Source: CBDFKU01 sp965248975
Lineage (GTDB): Bacteria > Chloroflexota > Dehalococcoidia > Lucifugimonadales > JAGWBF01
Length of the DNA: 64,000 nt
Direction of reading: 5' to 3'
Assembly: GCA_965248975.1 (NCBI GenBank)
Contig: CBDFKU010000020.1
Coordinates: 481,330-545,329 of the forward strand
How positions within the stretch are numbered: the first letter of the stretch is position 1; every line of letters begins with the position of its first letter. A model generated the notes under the pieces. It made no database searches and was not told the DNA's origin. It worked only from the letters and a program-made list of their open reading frames with translations. Of this stretch, positions 34,967 to 43,500 are shown piece by piece. A program made the position numbers and the translations under genes.

Positions 34967-35620
34967 TTGTCCCAGCTACCCGACGACGCCCCGGCCACCG
35001 TGCTGTTCCCCCAGTTCCAGGACGAGATCCATCGCATGTACTCCGCGGAGGTCGAGGGCCTCACCGACGCTCAGCTGGATTTCGCCTCGGACCGATGGGA
35101 GTGGGGCAAGTGGAGCATCCGCCGCAACGTGAGCCACGTGGTCTCCGGGGACTACCGCTGGTTCCTGCTGCGGTGGGTAGAGCAGCTCTTCCCGCAGAGC
35201 CCTCCCAACACCTATAACCTGGACGAGCTGGTGAACTCCCCCTACGAACGCCGGCTCAGCGAGGACAAGTACTGGCGCATGGAGGACATCCTGGGGGCCA
35301 TGAGGGTGTCCCTGGACCTCTGCCTGTCGATACTGTCGCGGGAGACGGTGGCCTCGCTGCGGGCCAAGGAGCTGAGGGTCGATGACACCCAGTGGCGGGT
35401 CTTCGGCCTGGCCCACCCCACCGGTGTGCGCAGGGACCCCGCCGACGACACCAAGGTCTACGTTACCCTGGAATGCACCTTCCGCCACCGCTGGTTCGAG
35501 TACGTCACCCACCTGTACAACGTGCAGCGGCTCAAGCGCGCCCAGGGCCTGAGCGCTCGGGTGGACCTTCCTCACGAGGGCTACTGGACCCTCCCCGACT
35601 GGGACCGCAGCGAGCCTTAG
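34967..35620 (+). CDS. DinB-superfamily protein
   Basis: 217 residues from TTG 34967, chosen because CCAGGAGG lies directly upstream; the frame open to 34874 would translate the intergenic repeat. QDEIHRMYSAEVEGLTDAQLDF, WGKWSIRRNVSHVVSGDYRWFL and FEYVTHLYNVQRLKRAQGL suggest the four-helix DinB/thiol-transferase bundle. Histidines (NVSHVV, THLYNVQRL) may form the usual metal site. Function is unknown; relatives act in small-thiol-dependent detoxification. It is convergent with the LVIVD protein, 3 bases apart. Confidence 0.65.
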   Translation: MSQLPDDAPATVLFPQFQDEIHRMYSAEVEGLTDAQLDFASDRWEWGKWSIRRNVSHVVSGDYRWFLLRWVEQLFPQSPPNTYNLDELVNSPYERRLSEDKYWRMEDILGAMRVSLDLCLSILSRETVASLRAKELRVDDTQWRVFGLAHPTGVRRDPADDTKVYVTLECTFRHRWFEYVTHLYNVQRLKRAQGLSARVDLPHEGYWTLPDWDRSEP

Positions 35621-35622
35621 GC

Positions 35623-36783
35623 TCAATTCCCGAGGTTCTTGCCCGCCAGCGCCAGGTCCCTCACGTCCACGGTGCCGTCGCCGTTGAGGTCGGCGTCGGG
35701 GTCCGAGGTGCCCAGGGCGGCGGCCACCAACCGCAGGTCGCCGGAGTCCACCTCTCCATCCCCGTTGACATCGCCTCGTGCCAACGCAAGCAGTTGAGCA
35801 ATGAGCAAGCCGGCCTCGTTAGCAGCCACGAAAGCCTTGTTTCCCTGGACGAAGACGCCCCTTGACCCGTCCGCCATATCCAGCGAGCCCACCATGATGG
35901 GAAATTCAGGGATGGACACATCGATAAGCTTCAGCCCATGCAAGCGTTCAGCCACGAACGCGTAGCCTCCTTCGACAAAGACACCAAGGGCAGCGCCCGG
36001 AAGGTCCACGAAGCCCACCTTCCTAGGGGATTTGGGCTCTGAGACGTCTATCACCCGCAGCCCATCGGAAGTGCCGACGTACGCAAGATCTTCCTGGACG
36101 TAGACGCTGTGGGCAGTGTTCGCAGTTTCAACAAACCCTACTTCCTTAGGGGAGGCCGGGTTAGAGATATCTATTACCCGTAGGCTGTAGTCCCACCCCT
36201 CGGCCACAAAGGCATAGTCCCCCTGGACGAATACGCCCCGAGCTGAACGGGGAGTATTGGCAAACCCCACTTCCCTGGGGGAGGCAGGGGTAGAGATGTT
36301 TATCACTCGCAGGCCCGCGTCCTCATCGGCTAGGAAGGCATGGTTCCCCTGAACGAACACTTTATGGGCCGTGCTGACGAATAGTTTATCGCCAGGTGTT
36401 TCCACCGAGCCTACTTCCACTATGGCCGTGGGGTCCGAGACGTCTACCACCCGCAGGCCCAGGTCAGAATCGGCCACGAAAGCATAGTCTCCTTGGACAA
36501 AGACACCGGCGGCAAAGCCTGACAGGTTTGTCCACCCTACTTCGAGTGTATTAGAAGGATTGGAAACGTCTAACACCCTCAGTCCCGAGAACCCGTCCGC
36601 CACGAAGGCGTGGTCCCCCCGTACGAAGATGCCAGCGGCAAATCCCGGTGTGTCCACGGAGCCAACCAGTTCTATCTCCACCGGCGGCGGGTCGTCGGTG
36701 GAGGGGCTGCCAATGGCCGCCGGACCCATGGCAGCGGTGGCCACCAGCAGAGTCGCCAGAAGGACCAGGCCGAGCCTTTTCAC
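35623..36783 (-). CDS. Secreted LVIVD-repeat propeller with C-terminal dockerin
   Basis: 386 residues. The signal peptide is at 1-25 (LGLVLLATLLVATAAMGPAA). About seven LVIVD-type blades follow, each with HAFVADGFSGLRVLDVSNP-like cores and ending in GVFVQGDYAFVA. The end is a type I dockerin with two calcium loops (DVNGDGEVDSGDLRLVAAAL and ADLNGDGTVDVRDLALAGKN). It is exported and probably attached through its dockerin to a cohesin partner such as those at 19250-27061. Its ATG overlaps the pyrE stop by 4 bases, an odd operon partner. Confidence 0.85.
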   Translation of the reverse strand: MKRLGLVLLATLLVATAAMGPAAIGSPSTDDPPPVEIELVGSVDTPGFAAGIFVRGDHAFVADGFSGLRVLDVSNPSNTLEVGWTNLSGFAAGVFVQGDYAFVADSDLGLRVVDVSDPTAIVEVGSVETPGDKLFVSTAHKVFVQGNHAFLADEDAGLRVINISTPASPREVGFANTPRSARGVFVQGDYAFVAEGWDYSLRVIDISNPASPKEVGFVETANTAHSVYVQEDLAYVGTSDGLRVIDVSEPKSPRKVGFVDLPGAALGVFVEGGYAFVAERLHGLKLIDVSIPEFPIMVGSLDMADGSRGVFVQGNKAFVAANEAGLLIAQLLALARGDVNGDGEVDSGDLRLVAAALGTSDPDADLNGDGTVDVRDLALAGKNLGN

Positions 36784-37334
36784 GCCGTCCTGACCCCTCC
36801 CTCAGGGGTGGTCTCCAGCAGCGTGACGAAGGGGTAGCCGCGGCGGGCCAGCTCTTCCCCGCCGCCCTGGCGGCGGTCCAGGAGGACCGCCACCACGGCT
36901 ACCGTGCAGCCCATGGCCTCCACGGCCTCGATGGAGTGCAGCAGGGAGCCGCCGGTGGAGCAGGTGTCGTCGACAATGGCCACCCGGCTGCCCGGGGCCA
37001 GGGGGCCCTCCACCAGCTTCTGGGTGCCGTGGCCCTTGGTCTGCGCTCGGACGATGAAGGCGGGGATAGGAGTGCCCTCCAGGTGGCTGGTGAGGGCCAC
37101 CGCCGTCACGATGGGGTCGGCAGCCAGGGTGGGTCCGCCCACGGCCTGGGCTCCCGCCTCCCTGATGATGGGGAGGAACGCCTTGCCGATCAGGTACGCT
37201 CCCTCGGGGTCCAGGCTCAGCAGGCGGCCGTCGAAGTAGTAGCTGCTCTTCTCCCCCGAGGTCAGTGTGAAATCCCCATACTGCAGGGCGCCGCGCTCTC
37301 CGGCCAACTGGAGTAGTCTTTCAGCCGGTGTCAC
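36780..37334 (-). CDS. pyrE: Orotate phosphoribosyltransferase
   Basis: This converts orotate and PRPP to orotidine monophosphate in pyrimidine synthesis. 184 residues, with TSGEKSSYYFDGR at the N-terminus, GGPTLAADPIVTAVAL, the lysine/arginine segment FIVRAQTKGHGTQKLVEG, and the PRPP loop VAIVDDTCSTGGSLL. It is slightly shorter than typical, with a compact C-terminus. It overlaps nadD upstream and the LVIVD gene downstream by 4 bases each, indicating one tightly packed minus-strand operon. Confidence 0.93.
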   Translation of the reverse strand: MTPAERLLQLAGERGALQYGDFTLTSGEKSSYYFDGRLLSLDPEGAYLIGKAFLPIIREAGAQAVGGPTLAADPIVTAVALTSHLEGTPIPAFIVRAQTKGHGTQKLVEGPLAPGSRVAIVDDTCSTGGSLLHSIEAVEAMGCTVAVVAVLLDRRQGGGEELARRGYPFVTLLETTPEGGVRTA

Positions 37335-37966
37335 TGGGCCGCCTCCACGGGCCGGTACAGGCCGTAGTGGTGCATATAGCGCTCCACCTCCTCGGGGACC
37401 TGGTAGCGCACCGACAGGCCGAGAGACGCGCGCCGCCGGATCTCCGTGCCGCTGATGTCGACCATGGGCCCCTTCAGCTGCACCAGCCTCTCAGAGGCAC
37501 CCGGGGCGGCGGCGGCCTCCAGGTCCGCTGTGTCCAGGTCGGAGCAGCCCGGCCTGGGAGCCACCGCCAGTGTGCACAGCTCCAGCACCCTGGCTGGCTC
37601 TTTCCAACGAGAGAATTCCTTCAGGGAGTCGGCCCCGATGATGAAGGTGAACTGCGTCTCGCTGCCGGTCTCTTTGTGCAACTCCTCTAGCGTGTCCACC
37701 GTATAGGTGAGGCCCGTGCGGTCGACCTCCATGGAGGAGACCCGGAAATAAGGGTTGCCCGAGACGGCAAGGCGCACCATGTTCAGGCGGTGATAGGCGG
37801 GTGAGAGGTTTTCTCCTTCCTTCATCCAGGGCTCTCCGGCAGGCATGAAGAGCACCTCCTCCAGGTCTAGGCTGATCCGGGCCTCTTCAGCGAGGATCAG
37901 GTGCCCCAGGTGAATGGGATCGAAGGTGCCGCCGATGATCCCCACCTGTAGGCTAGAACCACTCAA
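37331..37966 (-). CDS. nadD: Nicotinate-nucleotide adenylyltransferase
   Basis: This adenylates nicotinate mononucleotide to deamido-NAD. 211 residues from TTG 37966, overlapping the obgE stop by 14 bases. The nucleotidyltransferase signature GGTFDPIHLGH lies at 12-22. EVLFMPAGEPWMK, FIIGADSLKEFSRW and the C-terminal ISGTEIRRR complete the active site. In many bacteria nadD follows obgE, as here; the rsfS gene often found after it is located elsewhere in this window (12056-12400). Confidence 0.93.
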   Translation of the reverse strand: MSGSSLQVGIIGGTFDPIHLGHLILAEEARISLDLEEVLFMPAGEPWMKEGENLSPAYHRLNMVRLAVSGNPYFRVSSMEVDRTGLTYTVDTLEELHKETGSETQFTFIIGADSLKEFSRWKEPARVLELCTLAVAPRPGCSDLDTADLEAAAAPGASERLVQLKGPMVDISGTEIRRRASLGLSVRYQVPEEVERYMHHYGLYRPVEAAQ

Positions 37967-39215
37967 GCTCTACCCCGCCCAGGCGGACCGTGTCGCCCGG
38001 CTTGACGCCCTTCTCTTCCAGCACCTTCACCACCCCCAGGCGCTGCAGCTCCTTCCAAATCTGGATCATGACCTTCCAGTCGCGCAGGTCCGCCAAGGGA
38101 ACCAGTCTCTCCACCCGGGGTGCGTAGACCGTATAGACCCCTTTTTCCAGGATCACCCGGAAGGGTTCCTCGCCGACGCTTGCCACCATCGGACGAGGCT
38201 CCGGTCCCGGCTTCAGGTCCTCCTTGGGCATGGTGTCGAGGGCCTCTAGGACCTTGCCCAGCATCTCGTCGACGCCCTCACCGGTGACGGCCGAGACGAA
38301 GAACATCGGCAGCCCCCGGGCCGCGAGCTCCCTCTTCAGGGCTGGTACTCTTTCTCTGACCTCCGGAATGTCTACTTTGTTGACCACGATGAACTGGGGC
38401 TTCTCGCCGAGCGTAGGATCAAAGGACACTAGCTCGTGGTTTATCTGCTCACAGTCGGCCACCGGGTCTTCGGCCATTCCATCTATGATGTGCAAGAACA
38501 GCCGCGACCGCTCTGCATGGCGAAGGAACTCGTGGCCCAGGCCTGCACCCTCGTGGGCACCCTCGATGAGGCCAGGGACCTCCATCATGACGAAACTCCT
38601 GTCGCGGCTGGGCACCACGCCCAGCACGGGGTCGGTAGTCGTGAAGGGATAGGGAGCGATCTTCGGCTTCGCGGCTGAGCACCGGGATAGCATGGTAGAC
38701 TTGCCCCCATTCGGCACTCCAACGAGGCCGACATCGGCAAGGAGCTTCAGCTCTAGGAGCAGGACGGCCTTTTCCCCTTCCAGTCCTTTCTCGGCCAGCA
38801 CTGGCTCCTGCTGAGTGGAGGACACGAACCTGATGTTGCCTGCCCCGCCGCTTCCGCCCCGCGCTACTAGGAAAGGCTCGGTGTCCACTATGTCCGCCAC
38901 GAACTCTTGGGACTCATCTCCGTTAAGCTTCCAAACAACCGTACCCAGGGGCACCGGGATATCGATACCGTCGCTGTTGGCACCAGTCTGTTTCTTGCCA
39001 TGTCCGTGGCCCCCCCGCTTCGCCTTCCAGATGCTGTGGTACTTGAGATGGAGCAGGGTATTTAATGAAGGGTCCCCCACGATACGAATAGCCCCCCCGG
39101 AGCCACCTTCACCACCATCGGGCCCTCCACGAGGAGCAAATTTCTCCCGGCGGAAGCTGATACAGCCATTGCCGCCGGAGCCGCCTTTAACATTTATCTT
39201 TACAAGATCGATCAT
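37953..39215 (-). CDS. obgE: GTPase Obg
   Basis: A ribosome-associated GTPase involved in large-subunit assembly and stress control. 420 residues. The glycine-rich Obg fold spans 1-158 (VKGGSGGNGCISFRREK; ARGGSGGAGNIRF). The G domain has G1 GVPNGGKST (usually GxPNAGKS), the switch PYPFTTTDPVLGVV, G3 EVPGLIEGAHEGAGLG and G4 NKVD. The C-terminal OCT domain begins near 340 (FRVILEKGVYTVYAPRVERL). It heads the obgE-nadD-pyrE operon. Confidence 0.95.
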   Translation of the reverse strand: MIDLVKINVKGGSGGNGCISFRREKFAPRGGPDGGEGGSGGAIRIVGDPSLNTLLHLKYHSIWKAKRGGHGHGKKQTGANSDGIDIPVPLGTVVWKLNGDESQEFVADIVDTEPFLVARGGSGGAGNIRFVSSTQQEPVLAEKGLEGEKAVLLLELKLLADVGLVGVPNGGKSTMLSRCSAAKPKIAPYPFTTTDPVLGVVPSRDRSFVMMEVPGLIEGAHEGAGLGHEFLRHAERSRLFLHIIDGMAEDPVADCEQINHELVSFDPTLGEKPQFIVVNKVDIPEVRERVPALKRELAARGLPMFFVSAVTGEGVDEMLGKVLEALDTMPKEDLKPGPEPRPMVASVGEEPFRVILEKGVYTVYAPRVERLVPLADLRDWKVMIQIWKELQRLGVVKVLEEKGVKPGDTVRLGGVELEWF

Positions 39216-39369
39216 TCTATCTCTTATATAGAAAAGTAATAATCATAAGGGCGTCGACGCTGTCGAGCGGAGCTAGGGCTGCCTGTAGATACAGGACAAT
39301 TGTAGCACTTTATGGTGTAGGAAAGCTGTGGGGCGGGTCGATGGTGCAGGACGGAGGGGGAGCCGATGT

Positions 39370-40749
39370 CTACCTGGGAGTAAGGTTATCGACCCGTTCG
39401 ACAGACTTATCGACGGGCAGAATCCGACGGCTGAACAAGGAGTCTTTGATAGCCAGGACGTCCTGATGCAGACCGGGGTCGATGTTGACCTCCCGGCCCA
39501 TCTTGTCCAGGGCGCTAATGACGGTCGAGTGGGACCTGCCTCCGAGCAGGCGGCCGATGTCGGTGTCGCTCATTGTCAGCTCTTCGCGAAGCAGATACAT
39601 GGCGACGTGCCTGGCCTTGACGATGGCTTTCTTCCGGCTGGGCCCCGACAGGTCGGTCTGGCTCACTCCGAAGCGGCGTGTGACCTCGTCCATGATGCTC
39701 TCGGGGACGATGGTACGGCGAGCCATGTCCGGGAGGAAGCCGTTTATGGCCTGGGAGGCCAATTCCAGAGTTATCGCGCTATCGGGAAGGCTTCCCAAGG
39801 CCGCCACCCGATTGAGGCTGCCCTCCAACTCCCGGACGTTGTGATGGATCTTACTGGCCAGGTACTCGACGATGTTCCCGTCAAGCTCGACCTTCATCTC
39901 CGCTGCCTTGTTGTGGAGGATGGCTATGCGAGTCTCCAGGCACGGAGGCTGGATGTCGATGATGAGGCCCGACTCGAACCGGGACCGTAGCCTGTCTTCG
40001 AGCAAGGGCAACGCACGGGGTGGCTTGTCGGAAGCTACTACGACCTGGCGGTTGGCGTTTTGGAGCTCGTTGAGGGTGTGGAAGAACCCTTCCTGAGTCT
40101 GCTCTTTGCCGCTGATAAACTGAATGTCGTCGATCAACAGGACGTCGGTCCCTCTGTACCTTGCGCGGAACTCTTCTGTTGCCCTGGTTCTGATGGCCGA
40201 GATGAACTCGTTGGTGAACTGCTCGCCGGTGACGTAGATGCAACTTAGCCCACGGGAGACACAGCTATGTCCGATGGCATGGAGGAGATGGGTTTTACCC
40301 AGCCCGACTTCCGAATACATGAACAGAGGGTTATAGCTCCGTCCCGGAGCATCGGCCACCGCCATGGCCGCACTGTAGGACAGCAGGTTGGATGGTCCTA
40401 CAACGAAGCTGCTGAAGCTGTACCTCCCGTTCAGGTTGGTCTGGACGGGAGGTACAGCCCGTGCGCCGTTGCGGCTCTCCTCACGGAGGGCCAAGGCCCC
40501 AACCTGGAACCGCACATCCACGGGTCGGCCGACGACCCTGCTAGTAGTGGACTGGACTTTCTGGAATACACGTCTTTCCAGCCACTCGATAGCGAATGGA
40601 GTAGGCACGATGACGGTTAGCAAGTCATCGTCGGTAATGGAGTGCCCGTGGGTGTCCCTGAGCCAGGTTTCGAAAATAGGTTTTGTCACCTGGACCTGCA
40701 GGTCCCCCAACACCGCCCTCCAGATGTCTAACGCCGAAACGTTCGCCAT
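39370..40749 (-). CDS. dnaA: Chromosomal replication initiator DnaA
   Basis: 459 residues: N-terminal domain I (IWRAVLGDLQVQVTKPIFETWL), a short linker, the AAA+ core with P-loop EVGLGKT (147-153) and VLLIDDIQFISGKEQTQEGFFHTLNEL, and domain IV with the box-binding helix-turn-helix (LGGRSHSTVISAL). The first P-loop position is Ser146 where Gly is usual. It binds DnaA boxes to open the origin. No cluster of canonical boxes (TTATCCACA) is visible on either side of the gene. The gap 39216-39369 and the gap 40811-40954 hold nothing else I recognise. Confidence 0.96.
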   Translation of the reverse strand: MANVSALDIWRAVLGDLQVQVTKPIFETWLRDTHGHSITDDDLLTVIVPTPFAIEWLERRVFQKVQSTTSRVVGRPVDVRFQVGALALREESRNGARAVPPVQTNLNGRYSFSSFVVGPSNLLSYSAAMAVADAPGRSYNPLFMYSEVGLGKTHLLHAIGHSCVSRGLSCIYVTGEQFTNEFISAIRTRATEEFRARYRGTDVLLIDDIQFISGKEQTQEGFFHTLNELQNANRQVVVASDKPPRALPLLEDRLRSRFESGLIIDIQPPCLETRIAILHNKAAEMKVELDGNIVEYLASKIHHNVRELEGSLNRVAALGSLPDSAITLELASQAINGFLPDMARRTIVPESIMDEVTRRFGVSQTDLSGPSRKKAIVKARHVAMYLLREELTMSDTDIGRLLGGRSHSTVISALDKMGREVNIDPGLHQDVLAIKDSLFSRRILPVDKSVERVDNLTPR

Positions 40750-40779
40750 CTCACTCCCACAAGATCCAGGGACCGATGG

Positions 40780-40810
40780 ATGATAGCAGACCCCAGAGGA
40801 AGGGTGTCAA
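40780..40810 (-). promoter_or_regulatory. dnaA promoter
   Basis: On the minus strand, TTGACA (40810-40805), a 19-base spacer and TATCAT (40785-40780) preceded by TGC. The start near 40773 leaves about 24 bases containing GGGAGTGAG before the ATG at 40749. Confidence 0.6.
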
Positions 40811-40954
40811 GGCAGCGATGGAGCAGTTTTTTCATGACGAGTAAGTTTGGTGGCGTTTATAGTAGAAGTCTTAAACCACGCATAGAGGTTTTATTAGCAC
40901 GCATGTTGTTAAACGACGTGATTCGTCACAGCCCTCTGAGGCATCTAGACACTA

Positions 40955-40963
40955 TGCTATAAT
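40955..40963 (+). promoter_or_regulatory. fmt promoter (extended -10)
   Basis: TGCTATAAT, the same nine bases as at proB and rrf2, without a recognisable -35. The start would be near 40970, about 67 bases before fmt. Confidence 0.55.
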
Positions 40964-41036
40964 ACCGTAGGCGTGGCCAATCCTAAATCCGCCGGTCCCT
41001 GGTCATGGGCCGTAGCGGAAATCCCTCCGGAGCGTC

Positions 41037-41975
41037 ATGCGCGCGGTCTTCATGGGCACTCCCCACTACGGAATCACCGTGGTCGAGGCTATCCTATCCC
41101 TTGGCTACCGGGTTGTTGGGGTCTATGCTCAGCCGGACAAGCCCAGCGGCCGGGGACGTGTTGCCGTCCCGCCTCCCACAAAGACCTTCGCCCTGGAGAG
41201 GGGGATACCGGTCTTCCAACCAACGTCTCTGAGGCGGCCCGAGGCCCAGGGGGAGTTGTCTGCGCTGGCCCCTGACGTCGCTGTGGTGGCGGCCTACGGC
41301 AAGCTCCTGCCCCCAGAGGTGCTGAGAATCCCCAGATTCGGGTGTGTGAACGTGCACCCTTCACTGTTGCCCAGATACCGGGGGCCGTCTCCGGTGGCCA
41401 GCGCGATACTGGATGGAGAGGCCGGCACCGGGACCACCATAATGCTGTTGGGTGAGGGGATGGACTCCGGTCCGGTGCTGGCAGGTAGGTCCGAGTCCAT
41501 CGGGGCCGACGACACCACCGAATCTCTCACTTCGAGGCTGTTTCGCATCGGGGCAGAGCTGCTGACGGAGGTATTGCCTCTCTGGGTCAGAGGCGAGGTG
41601 GTTCCGCAGCCCCAGGACGAGACTCTGGCCACCGTCACGAAGAAGCTCCAGAAGGAGGACGGCGAGGCACAGTGGGAGCTGGCCGCAGAGGACCTGGAGC
41701 GGCGCCTGAGGGCGTTCACGCCCTGGCCGGGACTATTCACCCGGTGGAATGGCAAGATGCTGAAGATCGTGTCGGCGGCTGCCCTCCCTTCGGCGGACGG
41801 GCCGCAGCCGGGGAAGGTGATCCCGCTTACGAACGGGGCCACCTCCGTAGGTGTCGTCACAGGTCGTGGGGTCCTGGAGCTACAGAGCCTGCAGTTGGAA
41901 GGGAAACGCCCGGTAGCCTCCGAGGAGTTCGTTCGTGGCTACAGGGACTTCATGGGGTCCAAGCTTCCGAGCTGA
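41037..41975 (+). CDS. fmt: Methionyl-tRNA formyltransferase
   Basis: This formylates initiator Met-tRNA using 10-formyl-tetrahydrofolate. 312 residues: MRAVFMGTPHYGITVVEAIL at the N-terminus, AYGKLLPPEVLRIP, the active-site NVHPSLLPRYRGPSPV and the following ILDGEAGTGTTIMLL, with Asp in GEGMDSGPVL. The C-terminal beta-barrel domain that grips the tRNA begins near 205 (DLERRLRAFTPWPGLFTRWNG). It is transcribed alone from its own promoter and converges on rplY, 4 bases apart. Confidence 0.95.
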   Translation: MRAVFMGTPHYGITVVEAILSLGYRVVGVYAQPDKPSGRGRVAVPPPTKTFALERGIPVFQPTSLRRPEAQGELSALAPDVAVVAAYGKLLPPEVLRIPRFGCVNVHPSLLPRYRGPSPVASAILDGEAGTGTTIMLLGEGMDSGPVLAGRSESIGADDTTESLTSRLFRIGAELLTEVLPLWVRGEVVPQPQDETLATVTKKLQKEDGEAQWELAAEDLERRLRAFTPWPGLFTRWNGKMLKIVSAAALPSADGPQPGKVIPLTNGATSVGVVTGRGVLELQSLQLEGKRPVASEEFVRGYRDFMGSKLPS

Positions 41976-41979
41976 TCCC

Positions 41980-42615
41980 CTAGCCTTCCTCCTCGGTGGC
42001 CGAAGGCCCAGAGGCCGCGCCGGTGTCTGGAGATTCTTCATGGACAACCTCGGCCCTGGCCACCTGTATTCGCGCTACAACCGCTTCCGGGTCTGTGAGG
42101 AGGATGGCGCTTTCGGGAAGGGAAGCGTCGCCGGCCCTGAGCACGCCGTCGGGCTCGGTCAAGAGGGAGAGATCCAGGGTAAGTTCGGAGGGCATTTCCA
42201 GTGGCAGGGCCTCCACGCTGACAGTTTGCATCTGCTGCACCACGGTGCCCATGGCCAGCCGGGCGCCGGGAGATTCGCCTACCAACACCACCGGCACATC
42301 CGTCGCGACCCTCTGGGTCAGCTCGGCCCGCAGGAAGTCGACGTGGAAGAGGTCGCCCTTGACGGGGTTCCATTGGATCTCCCGGACGAAGGCCAGATGC
42401 TCCTCTTGCTGTCCCTCCACAGTGATGGTCACAGGGTTGTTCCGCCCGGCCTGGGCCAGCACCCGTATCAGCCCCCGGGACTCACACTGGAGGGACTGGG
42501 AGTCTATATTGGGGCCGTAGAGATGGACGGGCACTATGCCCCCGCGCCTCAAGGCCTTGACCTTTCGGCCCAAGGCCTCCCTGGTCTGTAGTGTTAGCGT
42601 CAGTCTTTCCGCCAT
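41980..42615 (-). CDS. rplY: Ribosomal protein L25 (CTC form)
   Basis: This binds 5S rRNA in the large subunit. 211 residues from ATG 42615 with AAGGAGAC upstream; the longer frame to 42681 is rejected. The N-terminal L25 domain (LTLQTREALGRKVKALRRGGIVPVHLYG) is followed by the TL5/CTC beta domain (VDFLRAELTQRVATDVPVVLVGESPGA). An acidic C-terminal tail ends TEEEG. An extended -10 lies at 42656-42664, back to back with the rrf2 promoter. Confidence 0.93.
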   Translation of the reverse strand: MAERLTLTLQTREALGRKVKALRRGGIVPVHLYGPNIDSQSLQCESRGLIRVLAQAGRNNPVTITVEGQQEEHLAFVREIQWNPVKGDLFHVDFLRAELTQRVATDVPVVLVGESPGARLAMGTVVQQMQTVSVEALPLEMPSELTLDLSLLTEPDGVLRAGDASLPESAILLTDPEAVVARIQVARAEVVHEESPDTGAASGPSATEEEG

Positions 42616-42655
42616 TATGTCTCCTTGATATCCTAGTGAAAAGGTAGCCGACTCT

Positions 42656-42664
42656 ATGATAGCA
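42656..42664 (-). promoter_or_regulatory. rplY promoter (extended -10)
   Basis: Minus-strand TGCTATCAT, identical to the dnaA extended -10. The start would be near 42649, about 34 bases before rplY. Confidence 0.5.
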
Positions 42665-42704
42665 TTCCACGGCTCAGACATCCATCATCGTAGAGAACGC
42701 AATA

Positions 42705-42756
42705 GTTGACCAAGTCAATTGACAAAGTTGAAACCCCATCGACAGAATGCTATAAT
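42705..42756 (+). promoter_or_regulatory. rrf2 promoter with palindromic operator candidate
   Basis: TTGAAA (42728-42733), a 17-base spacer and TATAAT (42751-42756) with TGC in front. Just upstream, TTGAC-CAA-GTCAA and the overlapping palindrome GTCAATTGAC (42714-42723) cover the region before the -35. Autoregulation by the downstream Rrf2 protein would fit this position. Confidence 0.6.
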
Positions 42757-42787
42757 TTGTCCAGAAGGCGCCGTTGGAGGTGGTGTG

Positions 42788-43225
42788 ATGAAGGTGCCTA
42801 TGAAGGTGGATTACGGTGTGCGGGCGTTGGTGGAGTTGGCTTCCCACTACGGAGGACAATCGATACAGACCTCCGAGATCGCGGCGCGCCAGGCCATCCC
42901 CGAAGCCTACTTGGACCAGCTTCTCACCACCCTCCACAAGTTCGGGCTCATCAGGAGCCGCCGCGGACCACTGGGAGGGCATTCCCTTGCCAAGGATCCA
43001 GGGGACATCAACCTGGGCATGGTAATGGAGACCCTGGAGGGCAACACCCCGGCCCTCGACTGCCTGGTGGAGCCCAACGAATGCACCATGGCCCATTCCT
43101 GCGCCCAGAGGGACGTTTGGAGGTCCCTGGACGACGCGGTGTACGATCTGCTGAGCTCGACCACGGTGGCCGACCTGGCCTACCGACAGAACCACATGGC
43201 CGGCAGGGGGATGTACCAGATCTGA
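42788..43225 (+). CDS. Rrf2-family transcriptional regulator (probable Fe-S)
   Basis: 145 residues from ATG 42788, GGAGGTGGTGTG upstream. The winged helix is MKVPMKVDYGVRALVELASH, then QTSEIAARQAIPEAYLDQLL and LHKFGLIRSRRGPLGGHSLA. Cys92, Cys99 and Cys105 match the three cluster ligands of IscR-type proteins (spacing 6 and 5), so it probably binds an iron-sulfur cluster. The next genes are moeB and a CysM-type cysteine synthase, pointing to control of sulfur assimilation, comparable with CymR. Confidence 0.9.
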   Translation: MKVPMKVDYGVRALVELASHYGGQSIQTSEIAARQAIPEAYLDQLLTTLHKFGLIRSRRGPLGGHSLAKDPGDINLGMVMETLEGNTPALDCLVEPNECTMAHSCAQRDVWRSLDDAVYDLLSSTTVADLAYRQNHMAGRGMYQI

Positions 43226-43290
43226 CCCTCAACCCCCACCCTTCTCCCCAAGGGAGAGAGGTGGCCCGCAGGCCGGGGTGAGGGCATACC
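43226..43290 (+). repeat. G-rich intergenic repeat (REP-like), copy 2
   Basis: TCTCCC (43243-43248) and GGGAGA (43252-43257) form a hairpin, followed by GAGGTGGCCCGCAGGCCGGG and GTGAGGG. It resembles 34862-34930 in composition and order. It sits between rrf2 and the moeB promoter. Confidence 0.4.
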
Positions 43291-43300
43291 GAAAGACTCC

Positions 43301-43329
43301 TTGACAGGCGTTCCTAACGGCGATAGATT
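43301..43329 (+). promoter_or_regulatory. Promoter of moeB-cysM
   Basis: TTGACA (43301-43306), a 17-base spacer and TAGATT (43324-43329). It would give the moeB-cysM pair a transcript separate from rrf2, with a leader of about 165 bases in which I see no clear structure. Confidence 0.55.
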
Positions 43330-43500
43330 ACGAAGTAGTATGATGGTCTTACGAGGAGCCACGACACGGCGCGACTGTACCCGCCACCCGAAATAGGGTG
43401 CGGGTAGACCAAAGCGACACCCGAAGCCTGCGCCCACCGGCATCCTGGATGAAGAGTGGCGCAGGCCAATTTATGTGACCCCAACGAGGAGGACACCACA

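Noticed and set aside
36780..36783. A functional link between pyrE and the LVIVD/dockerin gene
   Set aside because: The four-base overlap shows co-translation but nothing in either protein suggests a shared role; probably operon packing.
39216..41036. Replication origin next to dnaA
   Set aside because: No cluster of TTATCCACA-type boxes or AT-rich unwinding region is visible. Only TTATCGAC-like strings inside the dnaA 3' end were seen, too few and imperfect.
42705..42723. LexA box upstream of rrf2
   Set aside because: The palindrome is TTGAC/GTCAA, not GAAC/GTTC, and fits an Rrf2 operator better.
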